Below, one piece after another: positions 1-11,103 of a stretch of DNA of 64,000 nt (its first letter is position 1; every line of letters starts with the position of its first letter). The notes below the pieces were generated by a model. It searched no databases and was not told the origin of the DNA. It saw nothing but the letters and a program-made list of their open reading frames with translations. The stretch is from Lithodes maja (Eukaryota; Arthropoda; Malacostraca; Decapoda; Lithodidae), in NCBI GenBank assembly GCA_037953745.1, contig JBAKBP010012369.1, positions 1 through 64,000 on the forward strand. Reading direction: 5' to 3'. The position numbers and the translations under genes were made by a program.

Positions 1-577
1 CTGGAAGTTGGTTCGGGGTGGACAGGGAGGGAAAGAGGATAGTAATTGTGTGTGATACCGTGTGCTGGGTGTTGTTTTGATATTTCTTGGTGTCTGTGGG
101 TGTGTTGCCATGTAGTTTAGTGGGTGGTCCTGGTTCGTGGAGGCTGCTGCCAGGAATTGAGTGCCTCTCATGTCCAGATGGTCTTTGACTTTGAGGATTT
201 TGGTTTCTTGATGTAGGTGATCTGTGGGTGCAGTAGCTGTGCAGCCTGTAATGATCTTTAGGACTTTGTTTTGAATAGTCTGTAAGGTCTTATGATGTGT
301 TTCAGCTAGGTTAGAAGCCCAGGCTGGGCTTGCGTATTCCATCACTGATCTTATGTATTGTTTATATACTGTGGAGGTGGTTTCTTTGTTGTGTCCAAAT
401 TTTATGTGAGCAAGTGACCTGAGGGTGTTAAGTCTGGGTGTCAGTTTCCTTTTAATATTTGTGGTGTGCTGTTTGAATGTCATATGAGTATCATATGTTA
501 CTCCTAGGATTTTGTGTGTGTGTGTGTACGTGTTAGGGGTGTGTTGTTTATGGTGAGTTGAGGGATGTATTCGTGTT
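1..577 (-). pseudogene. Jockey/I-type LINE: reverse transcriptase C-terminal fragment
   Basis: Read on the minus strand, this encodes the part of a non-LTR retrotransposon ORF2 that lies after the catalytic YADD box. It starts near 577 with a block ending 'HKILGVTYDTHMTFKQH', then 'YIRSVMEYASPAWAS' and 'NKVLKIITGCTATAP', and runs off the window edge. The endonuclease and the polymerase catalytic core are absent, so it is a 5'-truncated copy. Positions 1-265 are the reverse complement of about 11,113-11,365, a second copy of the family that extends to its (CAA)n tail. Its 5' limit coincides with the truncated end of the Tigger element at 579. It is not a functional gene. Clade assignment (Jockey/I-like) rests on the style of the C-terminal motifs. 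Confidence 0.8.
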
Positions 578-578
578 C

Positions 579-1683
579 TTAATGGACAATGCACCCTGCC
601 ACCCTCAGTACCTCTGCGATGTCCACCCCAACATAAAAATCGTCTTCCTTCCCCCCAACACTACATCTCTGGTCCAACCTTTGGATCAGGAGATTATCGC
701 CAACGTAAAGAACTTCTACCACACGCCTCTTTGCTTATCTCAGAGCCAAGACAGAGACGAATGAGGAAATAAGACAGATTGAGGCTGAAGATCTGTATGG
801 AGACCTTGATGTGAATGAGCCCCTGCCAGAGCCACAGCCTGACGACCTTCCTGACCCCACACCTACAGACGCAGGCCTTGTCGCCCCCGAGATGAATGTT
901 CGGCAATTCTGGCGTCAGTTCACCATTCGGAATGCTGTGGAGTTCCTTGTGCCATCATGGGGGGAAATCAACGAGGCTACAGTCAACCATGCCTGGCACT
1001 CTTTTGTTCCACACCTGGCCACACCGGAAGCGGGCGGCCAGGTGCAACAGGTAGCCGACTCTCAGCAGGCAGTTGTTGCAGCGGCTCAAGCGGTGGCAGG
1101 GTGTGAAGACGTAACGGCAGAAGAGGTGAGGGAAATGCAAGATGATGATGTGTCTGCCGAGGCAGCAATGCTTAGAATCGACGAAGAGGACGAGCTGGCC
1201 AGAGAACGTGGCATTAATGAGCCACAACCAGTGCAACAGGGCCCACACACTTTGGCAATGCGTAATCTGGCTAACATTTTGTCCGGCGTCGACGCTCTAA
1301 AAGACATAATTTGCGGCAACGACTATGATCGCCTGCGTGCTGGAGAGGTCTGCCACACCATTGACAGGGCGATTCGATTTTATGCAGAGAAACATGGGGA
1401 AGGCGTGAACAAGAGGGCCCAGTCATTAATCACACAATTTGTGAGAGCCCCAGCACCCGCCGCCCCACCTGCCAACCCTGGCCCATCCAACACGGTCGAC
1501 GACGATGCTGTCTCTGAGGCTGACTTTGAGGGGTTCCTCAACGAAGCTGCTGCCATTGCCCAGGCCCAGGCCCAGGCCCAGGCCCAGGCCCAGGCCCAGG
1601 CCCAGACCCAGACCCAGACCCAGACCCAGAACGTCCCCTCTAGTGATAGTGGGAGTGACGAAGAGGGCCCTGGGCCACAGTAG
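579..1683 (+). pseudogene. Tigger transposase, C-terminal part (left arm)
   Basis: This encodes the end of the DDE domain of a pogo/Tigger transposase. It has 'MDNAPCHP' (second catalytic Asp) and 'FLPPNTTSLVQPLDQ' (third catalytic Asp), followed by an acidic C-terminal tail from about 811. The frame shifts by one base near 725, just after 'NVKNFYHT'; the right-arm copy has the same shift, so that lesion predates the duplication. The C-terminus holds a run of Gln-Ala then Gln-Thr dipeptides (1,558-1,632), encoded by a CAGGCC/CAGACC hexamer that is longer here than in the right arm. The protein cannot be functional because the N-terminal DNA-binding half and the first catalytic Asp are absent. 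Confidence 0.85.
1558..1632 (+). repeat. CAGGCC/CAGACC hexamer repeat inside Tigger transposase
   Basis: A tandem hexamer codes for alternating Gln-Ala and then Gln-Thr. The equivalent right-arm tract (15,785-15,830) has clearly fewer units, so the two palindrome arms have diverged in copy number. Confidence 0.9.
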
Positions 1684-2023
1684 GGCCACCCAAGCCTCGG
1701 ACACCCTCCCTCCATCCCCGCAAGCCCAGCCATCTTTCGAGTCTAGGTAAATGCTCAATTGTTCATTTAATTTTATTTTCTCAAGGATAATGATAATGTC
1801 TTATGTTTTTCTGTATTTTTCTTTATTGTGGGATGTATAATTATATGTATGTGTGTACAAACAAAGCAAATAAATGACGGAAATCACAAAAAATTGGGCC
1901 GTCACTGATGAAATGTCGACCATATTCATTTTTCCCCATAAGGTTAGATAATCCAATTTTGCGAATTCCAGTTTTGCGGCTCGCAATGTCGACCAATTTC
2001 TCGCAAAATTGGAGTAATGATTG

Positions 2024-2699
2024 TACCTTACTTTGGATGATAGTGCGCTTGACAATTGCGCAGACTTTATTATAAAATATTTTGAGGGTAAGTTTTTCAA
2101 TTTTGATGGTGATGAAGCGGAGGCATTGAGTATGAGTAGCAAGATTTGAGAGGGTGGTTTTAATCCTCCGTTGCTTATCACCCAACCTGTTGAGAAGTCA
2201 CTCTACCCTATGTTTGAATTCAATCATGTTGGCCAGTTTGGGTGACCACCAAGGGACTCGGCGAGGATGTTGCAAGGAGGAGGTGAGAGGCATGCAATTC
2301 CGCGCAGTAGAGGTTAGGAAAGACGAAAAATATTCAAAGTTGTCTTTGGGGAGATCCTATTCGAGAAATCTGCAATTCCAGCAGTGGATTCCGTGTAGAT
2401 CGGCCAATTAGCTTTGGAGAGATTATATTGGGGTATTTGTGTAATGGGTTCAGGGTACAAGTAATTCAAAAGAAACGGGTAGTGGTCGCTGGAGAATCTT
2501 TCCTGCAAAACCGACCACTCAAATAAAGGGGCGGCGTCAGTCGAAACAAACGAAAGATCTATCGCGGAGAACGAGCCGTGTGCTGCAGACCTATATGTAG
2601 GGGAATCCAAGTTCAAACAGCAGAGTTGTGAGTCAATCAGAAGGTTTTCAAGATGTTTGCCCGGGGTGTCCGTAAACGGGCTACCCCATAGGGGGGAAT
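2024..2699 (-). pseudogene. LINE endonuclease-region fragment (left arm, downstream part)
   Basis: The reverse complement of about 14,712-15,387. It encodes the stretch after the GDFN box of a Jockey/I-like endonuclease domain, including 'SPTYRSAAHGSFSAIDLSF' and the SDH-type box 'FSSDHYPFLLNYLYP', then a linker with 'PWWSPKLA'. It is cut at 2,700 by the CR1-like LINE insertion; the other half resumes at 8,578. It ends at the Tigger terminal repeat. It is a dead fragment. Confidence 0.8.
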
Positions 2700-2730
2700 A
2701 CCTTTAGATACCTTTAGATACCTTTAGATG
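2700..2730 (-). repeat. 3'-terminal short tandem repeat of the CR1-like LINE
   Basis: Three copies of a 10-bp unit (CCTTTAGATA on the plus strand) sit exactly at the LINE/target junction. CR1-type LINEs typically end in short tandem repeats instead of poly(A), so this marks the true 3' end. Confidence 0.8.
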
Positions 2731-2744
2731 TGTTCGCCGCTCTT

Positions 2745-5700
2745 CTAGCGGCACCAAGGAGCGCGACGCCCCTCGTTATGGGTGGTGATTTGGTGCAGTA
2801 GACTGTTTGAAGCGACAGCTCGCTCCCTTGCGAGGATGGGCTCGTCTGGCACTTTTTGCAGTTCGACATCTAGGGCTCTCTTGAAGTTGTCTAATGAGAT
2901 GTCCCTCATGTCTCTTACTCGCCGTGGGAGTTTGTTGAAGAGACGTGGGCCTCTGTGTGATAACCAGCCCTCTCGCAGAGAGCCCATAGCACCCCTGTTA
3001 TTCATCCGGGGGATTTCGCATTCCCAGCCTCAACTATCACTGAATTTCATGACTATCGGAGTATGTAGGTTTGGTACTAAACCCTCTGCGATTTTCCACG
3101 TGTATATTATTAGGTAATGTTCTCTTCTACGTTCCAGTGAGTACAGATTCAGTGCTCTTAAACGCTCCCAATAGTGTAGATGTTTTATCGAACTTATATG
3201 CGAAGTGAAATTTCTTTGTACACTCTCTACGTAATTTATTTCACCTGCTTTGTATGGGGATGTTAATACGCTACAGTATTCAAGCCGCGGTAGCAGAGAT
3301 TTGAAGAGCGTTATCATAGGCAATTCACCGCGTGTTTTAAAAGTACGCAGAATCCAACCCGTTAGACGTTTCGCAGCCGCCACTTTGACCTGGTTATGTA
3401 CTTTGAAACCCATATTTTCAGACATTAATACCCCAAGGTCTTTCACACTGTCTTTCCGTTCTATTATGTGGTTAGATTCTGTTAAGTAATTTGTAATTTC
3501 TTTAACACCATTATTATATCCGTACCGTATTATTGGAATTTTTCCTCATTGAATTGCATGTTGTTTTCCCTGGTCCACTGGAACACTACATTCATGTCTT
3601 CCTGCAGTCGGCCCGTGTCCTCTTGTGTGTTTACTATCTTGCTTAATTTTGTGTCATCAGCAAAGACGACACCGTACTGTGTCTGGTGTTGGTATCTATG
3701 TCGCAAATTAGTATGAGGAACAGAAGGGGCGCTAGCACTGTTCCTTGGGGCACTGAGCTTTTGACATCCGAAGGCTCAGAAGTGACTTGGTTTACTGCTA
3801 CCGATTGTTTTCGGTTTACGAGGAAATTGTATATCCACCGTCCGATTTTCCCAGTTATACCTTTTGCTTTCAGTTTGTGGGCTATTATACCATGGTCACA
3901 TTTATCAAATGCCTTAGCAAAATCGGTGTAAATGACATCCACGTTTTTCTTTTCTTCTAGCGCTTTAAGAATTTTGTCATAGTGTTCCAAAAGTTGTGAG
4001 AGACATGATCTTCCCGCTCTGAACCCATGTTGACCGGTGTTGTGTAGTTCATTTGTCTCCATGAATGTTGAAATTTTGCTTCGCAGGACTCGCTCGAAAA
4101 CTTTAATGATGTGAGAGGTTAGAGCTACAGGGTGGTAGTTTTTTGGTAGTGCTTTACTCCCTCCTTTATGCAGTGGGGCAATTATTGCGTTTTTCAAGCT
4201 ATCTGGTATGTCACCAGTGTCTAGACTCCTTCTCCACATTATAGCCAGGGGTTTTGAGAGGTTTTTCCTTACATTTTTTCATTAGGATCGAATTCCATGA
4301 GTCCGGGCCTGGTGCCGAGTGGGATGGCATGTTGGAAATGGCCTCTTCTATGTCTTTTGGACCGAAATCAATATCCAGCATCTGAGGGGTTTCCGTGGGG
4401 GAGGTTTCCATGAAAAATATATTTTGGTCTCTGATGACTTTTGTTTCATCAGGCTCACTGAATGCCATTTCATACTGCCTGCTTAAGAGTTCGCTCATTT
4501 CCTTTTTGTCCCCTGTGAAAGAGCCGTCCCCTTTGCTCAGTGGGCTGATGTTTGATGTTGTTTTAGCCTTTTGTTTGGCGTATGAAAAGAAGTATTTGGA
4601 ATTTTCCTTTATACCTGCAATAGCTTTCCTCTCCTCTTCCATATGTTGTAGTTCATATGATATTCTTAGCCTTTGTTCAATTTCCACAATTTCTCTATCT
4701 ATTTTGACCTTTTGCCTATCCTGTAGATTTTGATGTGTGCATCTTTGTGTGAGTAATTTTCTTCTTCTGTACAGCCTCCTCCTTTCCCGATCTTGTTTGC
4801 TTCTTCGTTTTGTTTGTCTTGCAGGTATATGGTGGCTACAGATTTGGGTCATGGTTTCTGTTATTAAGACTAGACATTCTGCTGGTGTCAGGTTATCCAT
4901 TAAATCTTCCCAGTCTATTTCCTCCATTTCTTGATTTACCTCTTCCCATCTAATGTTTTTGTTATTGAAGTTAAATTTACTGAAGGGGCCGGTTTTTGTT
5001 CTCGATTCTGAGGTTGTCTGTACACTTTCTAAGGTTGTTTTGATCTCAATTAATTTATGATCTGAGTATGTTGTGTCCGATATGTTAATGCTGTGTACTA
5101 GAGAGTCGTTGTTAGTGAAGACCAGGTCTAAGATATTGTTTTCCCGTGTGGGTTCAGCAATATGATGGGTAAGACTAAAAAAATCACAAAGTTCAAAAAG
5201 CTCTCTCGTATTTGTATTTGCTTCTCCGGTGTTATTTGCCACTAACTGGTTTTCTAGTTGTCTCCATTTAATGTTTGGTAGGTTAAAGTCTCCTAGCCAT
5301 ATAATATTTGGTGTTGGGTTCCCCAGGGTTTCCACTTCTGATTTTATTTTATTGAGCTGGGTTTTGAATTCTTCTCGGGATGAGTCTGGAGGCCTGTGTG
5401 TAACAATAACTGCTAAATTTAGGGATTCTATTTTAACTCCAAGTATTTCCACCACTTCATTACTGTTATTTAGGAATTCAGTACATATCAGTGAGTCATG
5501 TATGTACAAGGCTACACCTCCATGTGATCTATGCGTTCTGTCCGCCCTATGTAGGTTGTAACCAGGAATCCATACCTCACTATCTTCCTGATCTTTAATG
5601 TGAGTTTCTGTGAGAGCCGCAAATATAGCGTTTCCTTCTTCTAGCAGGCCCCTAATAAATGGTACTTTGTTCGTGGTTCTATTTTTTAGGCCTTGGATAT

Positions 5701-5773
5701 TTGCAAACAAGATTGGGGAGGGATTGTTTGGAGTACTATGTGTACCTAATAGTCTTCGGGATGTATTGGCCAC
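2745..5773 (-). pseudogene. CR1-like LINE ORF2: AP endonuclease plus reverse transcriptase (frameshifted)
   Basis: The start at 5,773 overlaps the end of ORF1 by 28 bp in another frame. The endonuclease part shows 'FANIQGLKNR', 'LTETHIKD', 'WLGDFNLPNI' and 'TYSDHKLIEI'. A frame break near 4,215-4,290 precedes the RT domain, which has 'YTDFAKAFDKCDHG' and 'VPQGTVLAPLLF'. The catalytic 'FADDTKL' is present but sits one frame over, because of a frameshift just upstream near 3,680. The C-terminal part resumes with 'MKDLGVLMSENM', 'PRLEYCSVLTSPY' and 'NKLPRRVRD', ending near 2,745. Such a protein would nick target DNA and prime reverse transcription of its own RNA; here it is inactivated. A second, older copy lies at 46,390-49,740. 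Confidence 0.88.
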
Positions 5774-6960
5774 TCTTGGGAGGCCAGGAGGTGCTCGAGG
5801 TGTTCTATGTGCTCTTCCATCTCCCTCAGTCTCTTCATCTTCATCTGCCCTTTCCCTCCTTGCCTTTTTCCTCTGTCTCGTCCTCGCATAGCTAGAAAGT
5901 TTTTTGGGCTACCATTCGTGTTAGGTCTAGCATATCTCCAAGTCCCTTTAATATGAAAAGCTGGGCATTTCATATTGTAGCAGGTCTTGTTCTCAAGTGA
6001 TGTCTTGCAAAGGGATGGGTGGTGGTATTTGCAGGTTTCACCAAATCTACATTTTCCATGACTGGTTATGTTGTTGCAAATTTTGGGATGAGCAAATCTA
6101 CATGCATTCCCATTATATTCGCCCTTTTGACCAAAGTAGCACCTTCTTTCCAGATAATATCTGCACACTGGTGTAGACAATCCCAGTAGGTGTGGCTGGG
6201 GCTGCAAGGGGTTATGTGGTGAGCTAAGTGTGGTTGTGGGTGATAGTGGGCTTGGTGTATGGGTGGGTGAGGCCTGCAGGGGGGTGGAGTTACGGGTCGG
6301 TTGTAGGTGGGCAGGTGGCAGTGGTGAGGGGGGAGACGATGTGGAAGGGGAGCCTGATATGGGGGCTTGTTGCATCCTATGTTCATCCTGCAAATGTATT
6401 TGATCAACAGCAGTAGGGTGGTCAATGGCCATAGATGGGATTAATGTGGGTGTTTTCTGGGTCTGGGGAGATGTGCGGCAGGGTTTGTGGATATGTAGGG
6501 TGCGAAAGGTTGTTATTCGGCAGGCGATCTGTGTTGATGTGCAGGAGGCAATGTGGGCATTTTCATGGGAAGGTGTGTGTGTGTGGGTTGTGATATTAGT
6601 ATGGGCCCTGAGGCCCCAATAGTTCCCCATTTTCTGTGAAAGGTAGCTATGTCTTGGCTATATTTCAGTCTATCTTGTACTTCTGTATTTTCTACAGTCT
6701 GTATGACTTGCCATGTGATATCGAAACAACTATCGCAGAAATGGAGGTTCTTCCCTCTTGTATTGTACGCCTCATTTATTGGTGTCAATCCTATGCAAAT
6801 CCAGTGGTATGGTTGCTTGCATATCCGACATGCGGTGCCATTATGCATGTGTATATTCATCTTACAACTCGTACAGTTGTCTCTGGTAAAAAATTTTTTG
6901 TTTTTTGTTTTTGTTTTTTTGTTTTTTTTTGTTTTTGTTTTTCCACCCGCCCTTACATGG

Positions 6961-6994
<34 letters not shown>

Positions 6995-7019
6995 AGGGGG
7001 GGGGGGGCTTGGAGGACAA
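5746..7019 (-). pseudogene. CR1-like LINE ORF1: PHD-like finger plus CCCH zinc fingers
   Basis: Two overlapping reading frames join near 6,600 through one frameshift. The N-terminal frame (7,019-6,513) has a Cys-rich PHD/RING-like pattern: 'CTSCKMNIHMHNGTAC', 'CKQPYHWICIGL' and 'FCDSC'. The second frame (6,630-5,746) has a Pro/Ser/Thr-rich linker, then CCCH-type fingers ('CRYYLERRC...CRFAH', 'CRFGETCKYHH', 'CYNMKCPAFH'), and ends in a charged, possibly coiled-coil tail. The extreme N-terminus is translated (GA)n and A-rich simple repeat, so the true start is uncertain. ORF1 proteins of LINEs bind their RNA; CCCH fingers would suit that. I recognise the domain types, not a named protein. Confidence 0.75.
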
Positions 7020-7076
7020 GGAGGTGCTTGTTACGCGGTTTGTGGGGAGTGTGTTGGGGGGGGGGGGGGGGGGGGA
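6890..7076. repeat. Low-complexity cluster: T/G-rich run, (GA)n, two poly(G) tracts
   Basis: A T-rich run with G interruptions (6,893-6,943) is followed by (GA)n (6,963-6,990) and two long G runs (around 7,000 and 7,055-7,075). It overlaps the start of the LINE ORF1 and generates spurious ORFs on both strands. Confidence 0.9.
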
Positions 7077-7119
7077 GTGCCACTCGTTTACACTCGTTAT
7101 GTTTAAACTTTAAGTAACT

Positions 7120-7607
7120 TTAACCCTCCAGCCCCGGCTACGCATTACATAAATATTCCCCGAAACCCTGGTGTTTTGGCCGAAAAACGTCTAGGCTAGG
7201 CTACCGTATATTTGTTATTCTTACTGCTTCCCGCATTCCCGCGCATCCCCAAGCGTAGCTGTGTTATTTACCTGTAGAATGGCGTTAAGTAGAGCTCTCT
7301 AAGTCAACTGGTTGAGTTGTGATGATGATTTCATTGGAGATAACTTTATGGCAAAAACAGCCACTTTACACTACTTTTCGATACTTAACAACAACATACA
7401 GGCACACACGAACAAGCGACGCTCTCCTTCTTGTGGCCGGAGATGCGGGGCGTCGGTCCAGCCGGCTGTTGTTTACATGCGTCGGACCGACGCCTCGCAC
7501 ACGAAGCTCACAGGCTTTCAACCACTGGGCGTTCAAGAGCCCTTCCGGGTACCTGTTATATGCTTTTTTATGGGCGTTCAAGAGCCCTTCCGTGGTGTAG
7601 GGGTTCA
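7120..7607 (+). mobile_element. TTAA element type 1 (~488 bp), copy 1
   Basis: It starts at TTAA with 'CCCTCCAGCCCCGG' and carries the family-specific blocks 'TGGCCGAAAAACGTCTAGG' and 'TAGAGCTCTCTAAGTCAACT'. It ends in two subterminal hairpins, each 'GGGCGTTCAAGAGCCC' followed by TTCCG. The right-hand TTAA has mutated to TTCA (7,604-7,607). TTAA duplication and CCC/GGG ends are hallmarks of piggyBac-type transposition. No transposase is encoded. It lies inside the 5' region of the CR1-like LINE and so is younger than that insertion. Confidence 0.8.
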
Positions 7608-8577
7608 GTAACACTTTCAATAATTATCTTATGAAACAGAATTCTCACTGCCCTAACCACTTTTCCCGTTTTTGGTCGACTGTTTAACGGAATATACGGC
7701 ACTCTAGGAAAATAACGAACTTTCCAGGCTACCTATACCTGTATATAGTATCTATTTTAATTTTCATATTTTACCTATCAACTTGATTCAACACTGCTCA
7801 GGTTCGAATTTTCACCACATTTGGTTGCGTGGGAGATCTTTCTCTCCAATAACGTCACTACAGTACTAACCTGCGATATGGTCGAGAAATAATCTGCACT
7901 GATTAATTTGTTTAAATATTGTTTTTCTCTGTTTGCTATTATTTACGATATTTGTTTTGTCGGTACCCTTTCCTGTCGAGGTTAAGTTTCGCTTTTGGTA
8001 AAATCGTATAGGGGGAGGGGAGGGGACGTGTCCAGGAGAGCGAGGGGATATATGTGTTTATGGTCTTTGCGGTCACTGAGGGTATTTTGTTTACAGCATA
8101 CGTCCTGTTCCCAAGCTAAAAGTTAAAAGTTCCCCTGACTTTAATTCTCTGTATTATACTTTCCTAGTTTATTTACGTGATATACGATGTTCACTATCAC
8201 TTTTAACTTAGGCTTCCTATTTTCCCATAGCCCTGTTTGATTTCATAGGACTATATAGCTAACACTTTGCTTTTGGGACGTAACGGTTTTTCTTTCCCTT
8301 CTTCTTTCCACCCGCCTTATGGGCCTGCCCTAGGCCTGTCCTAGACCAGCGCCGTGGCACTGCTGAAGGAGTTAACGGATTTTTTCTCCAAAACGCGTAT
8401 ATCTCTCCAGATATTTTATCAATCGGTTCGATTTTGCACTTCACAGAACCGCGACACTACGTTTGTTTTTGTGTGTAATTTTTTGGAAGTTTAATCACCA
8501 GTATCCCGCGGGATAGTCGAAAAATCCCGGACCGCGACGGATGTGACCCTCCTCTCTGACTGACTATGACGCACTCT
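7608..8577 (-). other. 5' region of the CR1-like LINE, no convincing ORF
   Basis: About 970 bp lie between the TTAA element and the LINE's 5' junction. One short basic ORF (8,444-8,259) ends in a Lys-rich patch resembling, at DNA level, the A-rich segment before ORF1 near 6,890-6,960 (both contain 'GGCGGGTGGAAA'), so the region may include a duplicated or second truncated 5' end. Nothing else is recognisable. Confidence 0.5.
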
Positions 8578-8822
8578 ATGTGCGTTGAAGTCTCCAAGAA
8601 TAAGGTAAGGAGGAGTTAGTTGGTGCGTGATACGGAGAAGATCAGCTGTGTCATAATTACAAGAGGGTTGATTGTAGGATGAGCAAATAGTGAGGAATGG
8701 AAGCTGTGGGAGGGAGATGGTAACTGCAGAAGTTTGAAACGGGGTGGGAGTGAGGGTGACGGGAAGAAAAGGATATTTGTAATGAACAAGAATTGCTGTT
8801 CGATAGTGTGTTTTTTTTGTTT
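8578..8822 (-). pseudogene. LINE endonuclease-region fragment (left arm, upstream part)
   Basis: The reverse complement of about 14,479-14,711. It reads 'HYRTAILVHY', 'ICSSYNQPSCNYDTADLL' and 'YLILGDFNAH', the typical endonuclease core of Jockey/I-like LINEs. It is truncated 5' at the poly(A)-like tract of the neighbouring LINE and separated from its downstream half (2,024-2,699) by the CR1-like insertion. Confidence 0.8.
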
Positions 8823-9280
8823 TTTTTTTTGAGACAATGAACGGAGGAAGGAAAAAACACAGATAAAACAAAAAGGTCCATGTGCCTAAAGGCATCCTCC
8901 ATTCATAAAATGTTTGTAACAACTGGATTTAATCCTTGTCTAGCGGGGTGTTTTGGGCTCATTTGGGCATATTCAGGCCCTCCTGAATGATCAATCAAGT
9001 ATCTGCATGAAAAGAAATGTATTCAGCAAAAAACTAGGCGCTAAAAGCTTCAAAATGAGACCAGAACGAGCTACGTAGCACTCGTGGTTCTCTTGCAGTG
9101 GTGCCACGAACATGGGAGTTTAGCGTATAGTGGTATATTTTTCCCAGCTATGCTCACTACTGGCTACACTGCCGGCCTCTCGAGAACACAGGGAACATGA
9201 GTTAATGGGCGGCGGTAAGCCCTGGGAGTCGGCTGTCTGGCCCGCTGCGCTCCCGGCCATTTGCACTCTATTTTAACCCT

Positions 9281-9768
9281 TTAACCCTTCCTCCCCGGGC
9301 TGTCTTAGCTAATGACGGTCGCCCCTACCCGGGCGATATGGCCGAAAAACGTCTAGGCCTAGGCTACCGTATTTATGTTTATTTTCACTGCTAGAACTTT
9401 CCCACTCATCTATAATCGTAGTGCGGTTTTCAATCTGTATTTTGGCATTTAGTAGAGCTCTGTAAGTCAACTGGTTCAGTTGTGATGACGATTTCAGTGG
9501 AGCCAATATTGCAGAGATGTTGCCAATATGGGGGCATTTTAGACACTAATTTCGTCATGACGTCAGAACAATAACATTGAGGAGTCTTCTCCTTCTTGTT
9601 TTGGGAGGTGTGGTGACGAACGCTTGGGTTGTTGACATAGGTCGTACGTACGGCGTTCGGACCAAGCTTAATTAGGCTATTAAGCTCATGCCTTAGATAA
9701 GGCATACCGGGTAGCTGCCCTTCTTTCGTGCTGTCCTTACCAAAGGCAGCCCGGGTAGGAAGGGTTAA
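9281..9768 (+). mobile_element. TTAA element type 1 (~488 bp), copy 2
   Basis: Perfect TTAA at both ends, with terminal repeats 'CCCTTCCTCCCCGGGCTG' and 'CAGCCCGGGTAGGAAGGG'. Internal family blocks are conserved. The hairpin pair differs from copy 1: 'ATGCCTTAGATAAGGCAT' and a second, imperfect one at 9,733-9,753. It is inserted 9 bp away from, and in the opposite relative orientation to, the TTAA element in the right arm, so it arrived after the inverted duplication. The adjacent RT reading frame runs into it on the minus strand, giving a fused 375-codon ORF that is a by-product. Confidence 0.88.
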
Positions 9769-10477
9769 AAGCCTTAATAATGCTCCTAACTTGCTGCAAA
9801 TTGGTGCACGACTTAAGTCGAGCGCCGCCAATAAGGGGTTAAACATTTGTAGATTGTAAGTTTGTGGAAAGCAATTCGAGGGAAGTGAATTCCAAAGAGT
9901 AGTAGTTCTGGGGATAAATGAATTTTGATAAGCAGAAGTTCTGCATTGTGGAGGAGAAAGTGTAAATTCATGGGCGCTCTCAGCTGCCCTAGTTCTACGG
10001 GAAAAGATGTGGAGAGGCGGCACAATTGAAGCAAGTTCCTCGGAACAATTGCTGTGAAAATATCTGTATAATAATGCAAGGGATGCAACGTTTCTTCGTA
10101 TGGATAATGTAGGAAGGTCCTGTGTGATTGCAGGGTTATTGATTAATCTAATAGCTTTATTTTGAATTTTGTCCAACTGCCTCAATGCAACCACTCCACT
10201 TCCACTCCACAGAAGTGAACAGTAATCCATCTGAGAACGCACATGACTTTTATATATTACGGCCAACTGCTCGTCAGTGAAGAATTCTCGAACTCTGTAC
10301 AGGAGTCCCAGTTTTTTAGAGGCATTCTTAGCAATGCTTCTAACATAATGTGTCCAGCTCAAGTTAGTAGTTAATGTTACACCGAGAATGTCAATACTAG
10401 GGGAAGTGGGAATATTTACATCATTAAAAAATATATGGGAGTCAGTGAGATTCTGTCGGTTAGAAAATTGAATGTAC
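9769..10477 (-). pseudogene. LINE reverse transcriptase C-terminal domain (left arm)
   Basis: It encodes 'DILGVTLTTNLSWTHY', 'KKLGLLYRVREFF', 'VRSQMDYCSLLWSGSG', 'QNKAIRLINNPAIT' and 'PRTTTLWNSLPSN', the thumb/C-terminal region of a non-LTR RT. This arm is still open at the position where the right arm has acquired a stop ('CRTSAYQ-N' here against a stop there). It lacks the catalytic core, and its 5' end is replaced by the palindrome-axis terminal repeat. Confidence 0.85.
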
Positions 10478-11103
10478 AGTAAACCCTCGCCATCTCGGAC
10501 CTCTAGAAGTCGGAAACCCGTACTAGTCGGACTGGCTACGGCCTCTCGGACATGCACTTCCGTATTTCGGACATTTCTGTCATCGTTCCGACAGTCTCTG
10601 ACGTTGTCGGACTTTATATAAGTATTCGGAAAATATCCGATATTATATTTTTCAATTCCATAACATTAGAAATGATTCAAAGATTACATAAAGTCCAAAT
10701 AAAACATGGTTATGTTAATTTATGAGGGAGTTAGGTAGATGAATTAGAGAGATAGAGAGATAGATAGATAGAAAGAGTGTATATCGAGGGAAAAAAACAA
10801 AACAAAAAATCTATCGAACGTAAATCTTCCGTCTCTACTCGCACGGAGGGGAGAGTTGAAATATTTTGTTGACTATCTTATTTATTATTTATCTATGTGC
10901 TGGAAGGATATTGTATTTTTCAATTCCATTGCATTAGAAATGATTCAAAGATTACAAAAAGTCCAAATAAGACATAGTTATGTTAATGTATAAGGGAGTT
11001 ACGTAGATGCATTAGAGAGATAGATAGATAGAAAGAGAGAGTTGCAGAGGGGGAGTGAGCGATAAACACGAACTATTATGAGACGGACTTAATTGGTTCT
11101 GAA

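Larger units (their letters stand above)
579..2023 (+). mobile_element. Tigger (pogo superfamily) element, 5'-truncated, left palindrome arm
   Basis: This is the 3' part of a Tigger element. It matches the reverse complement of 15,388-16,805 almost base for base. The outer end near 2,000-2,023 carries the terminal repeat 'GCAAAATTGGAGTAATGA', followed by a TA. The upstream half of the transposase, present in the right-arm copy, is missing: similarity stops abruptly at 579, next to a LINE fragment. It is non-autonomous and broken. Confidence 0.85.
2700..8577 (-). mobile_element. CR1-like LINE with zinc-finger ORF1, inserted into left palindrome arm
   Basis: The empty site is visible in the uninterrupted right arm near 14,711: flanks 'GGGGGGAAT' and 'ATGTGCGTTGAAG' join there. 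The insert is about 5.9 kb, including a 488-bp TTAA element (7,120-7,607). Order on the minus strand is: a 5' region (8,577 to ~7,020) with no clear ORF, ORF1 with a PHD-like finger and CCCH fingers, an overlapping ORF2 (AP endonuclease plus reverse transcriptase), and a short 3' region ending in three ~10-bp repeats (2,700-2,730), as is usual for CR1-group LINEs. The possible target duplication is only ~2 bp. The element is inactive because of frameshifts. Confidence 0.85.
8823..10477 (-). mobile_element. LINE 3' portion with A-rich tail (left arm)
   Basis: On the minus strand it holds the last ~240 codons of a LINE ORF2 and a 3' region ending in an A-rich tract at 8,811-8,832. It is interrupted by a TTAA element (9,281-9,768). 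It matches the right arm (12,815-14,478) in reverse complement. Its 5' side stops at the TA plus CAGTAAACCCTCG terminal repeat at 10,478, which splits its reading frame. Confidence 0.82.

Noticed and set aside
6636..7117. Plus-strand ORFs with aromatic and Glu-Arg runs
   Set aside because: Antisense of the LINE ORF1 and translation of simple repeats.
9430..10557. 375-codon RT-like protein as one gene
   Set aside because: The frame runs from terminal-repeat sequence through an RT fragment into a TTAA element. The two ends are not part of the LINE protein.
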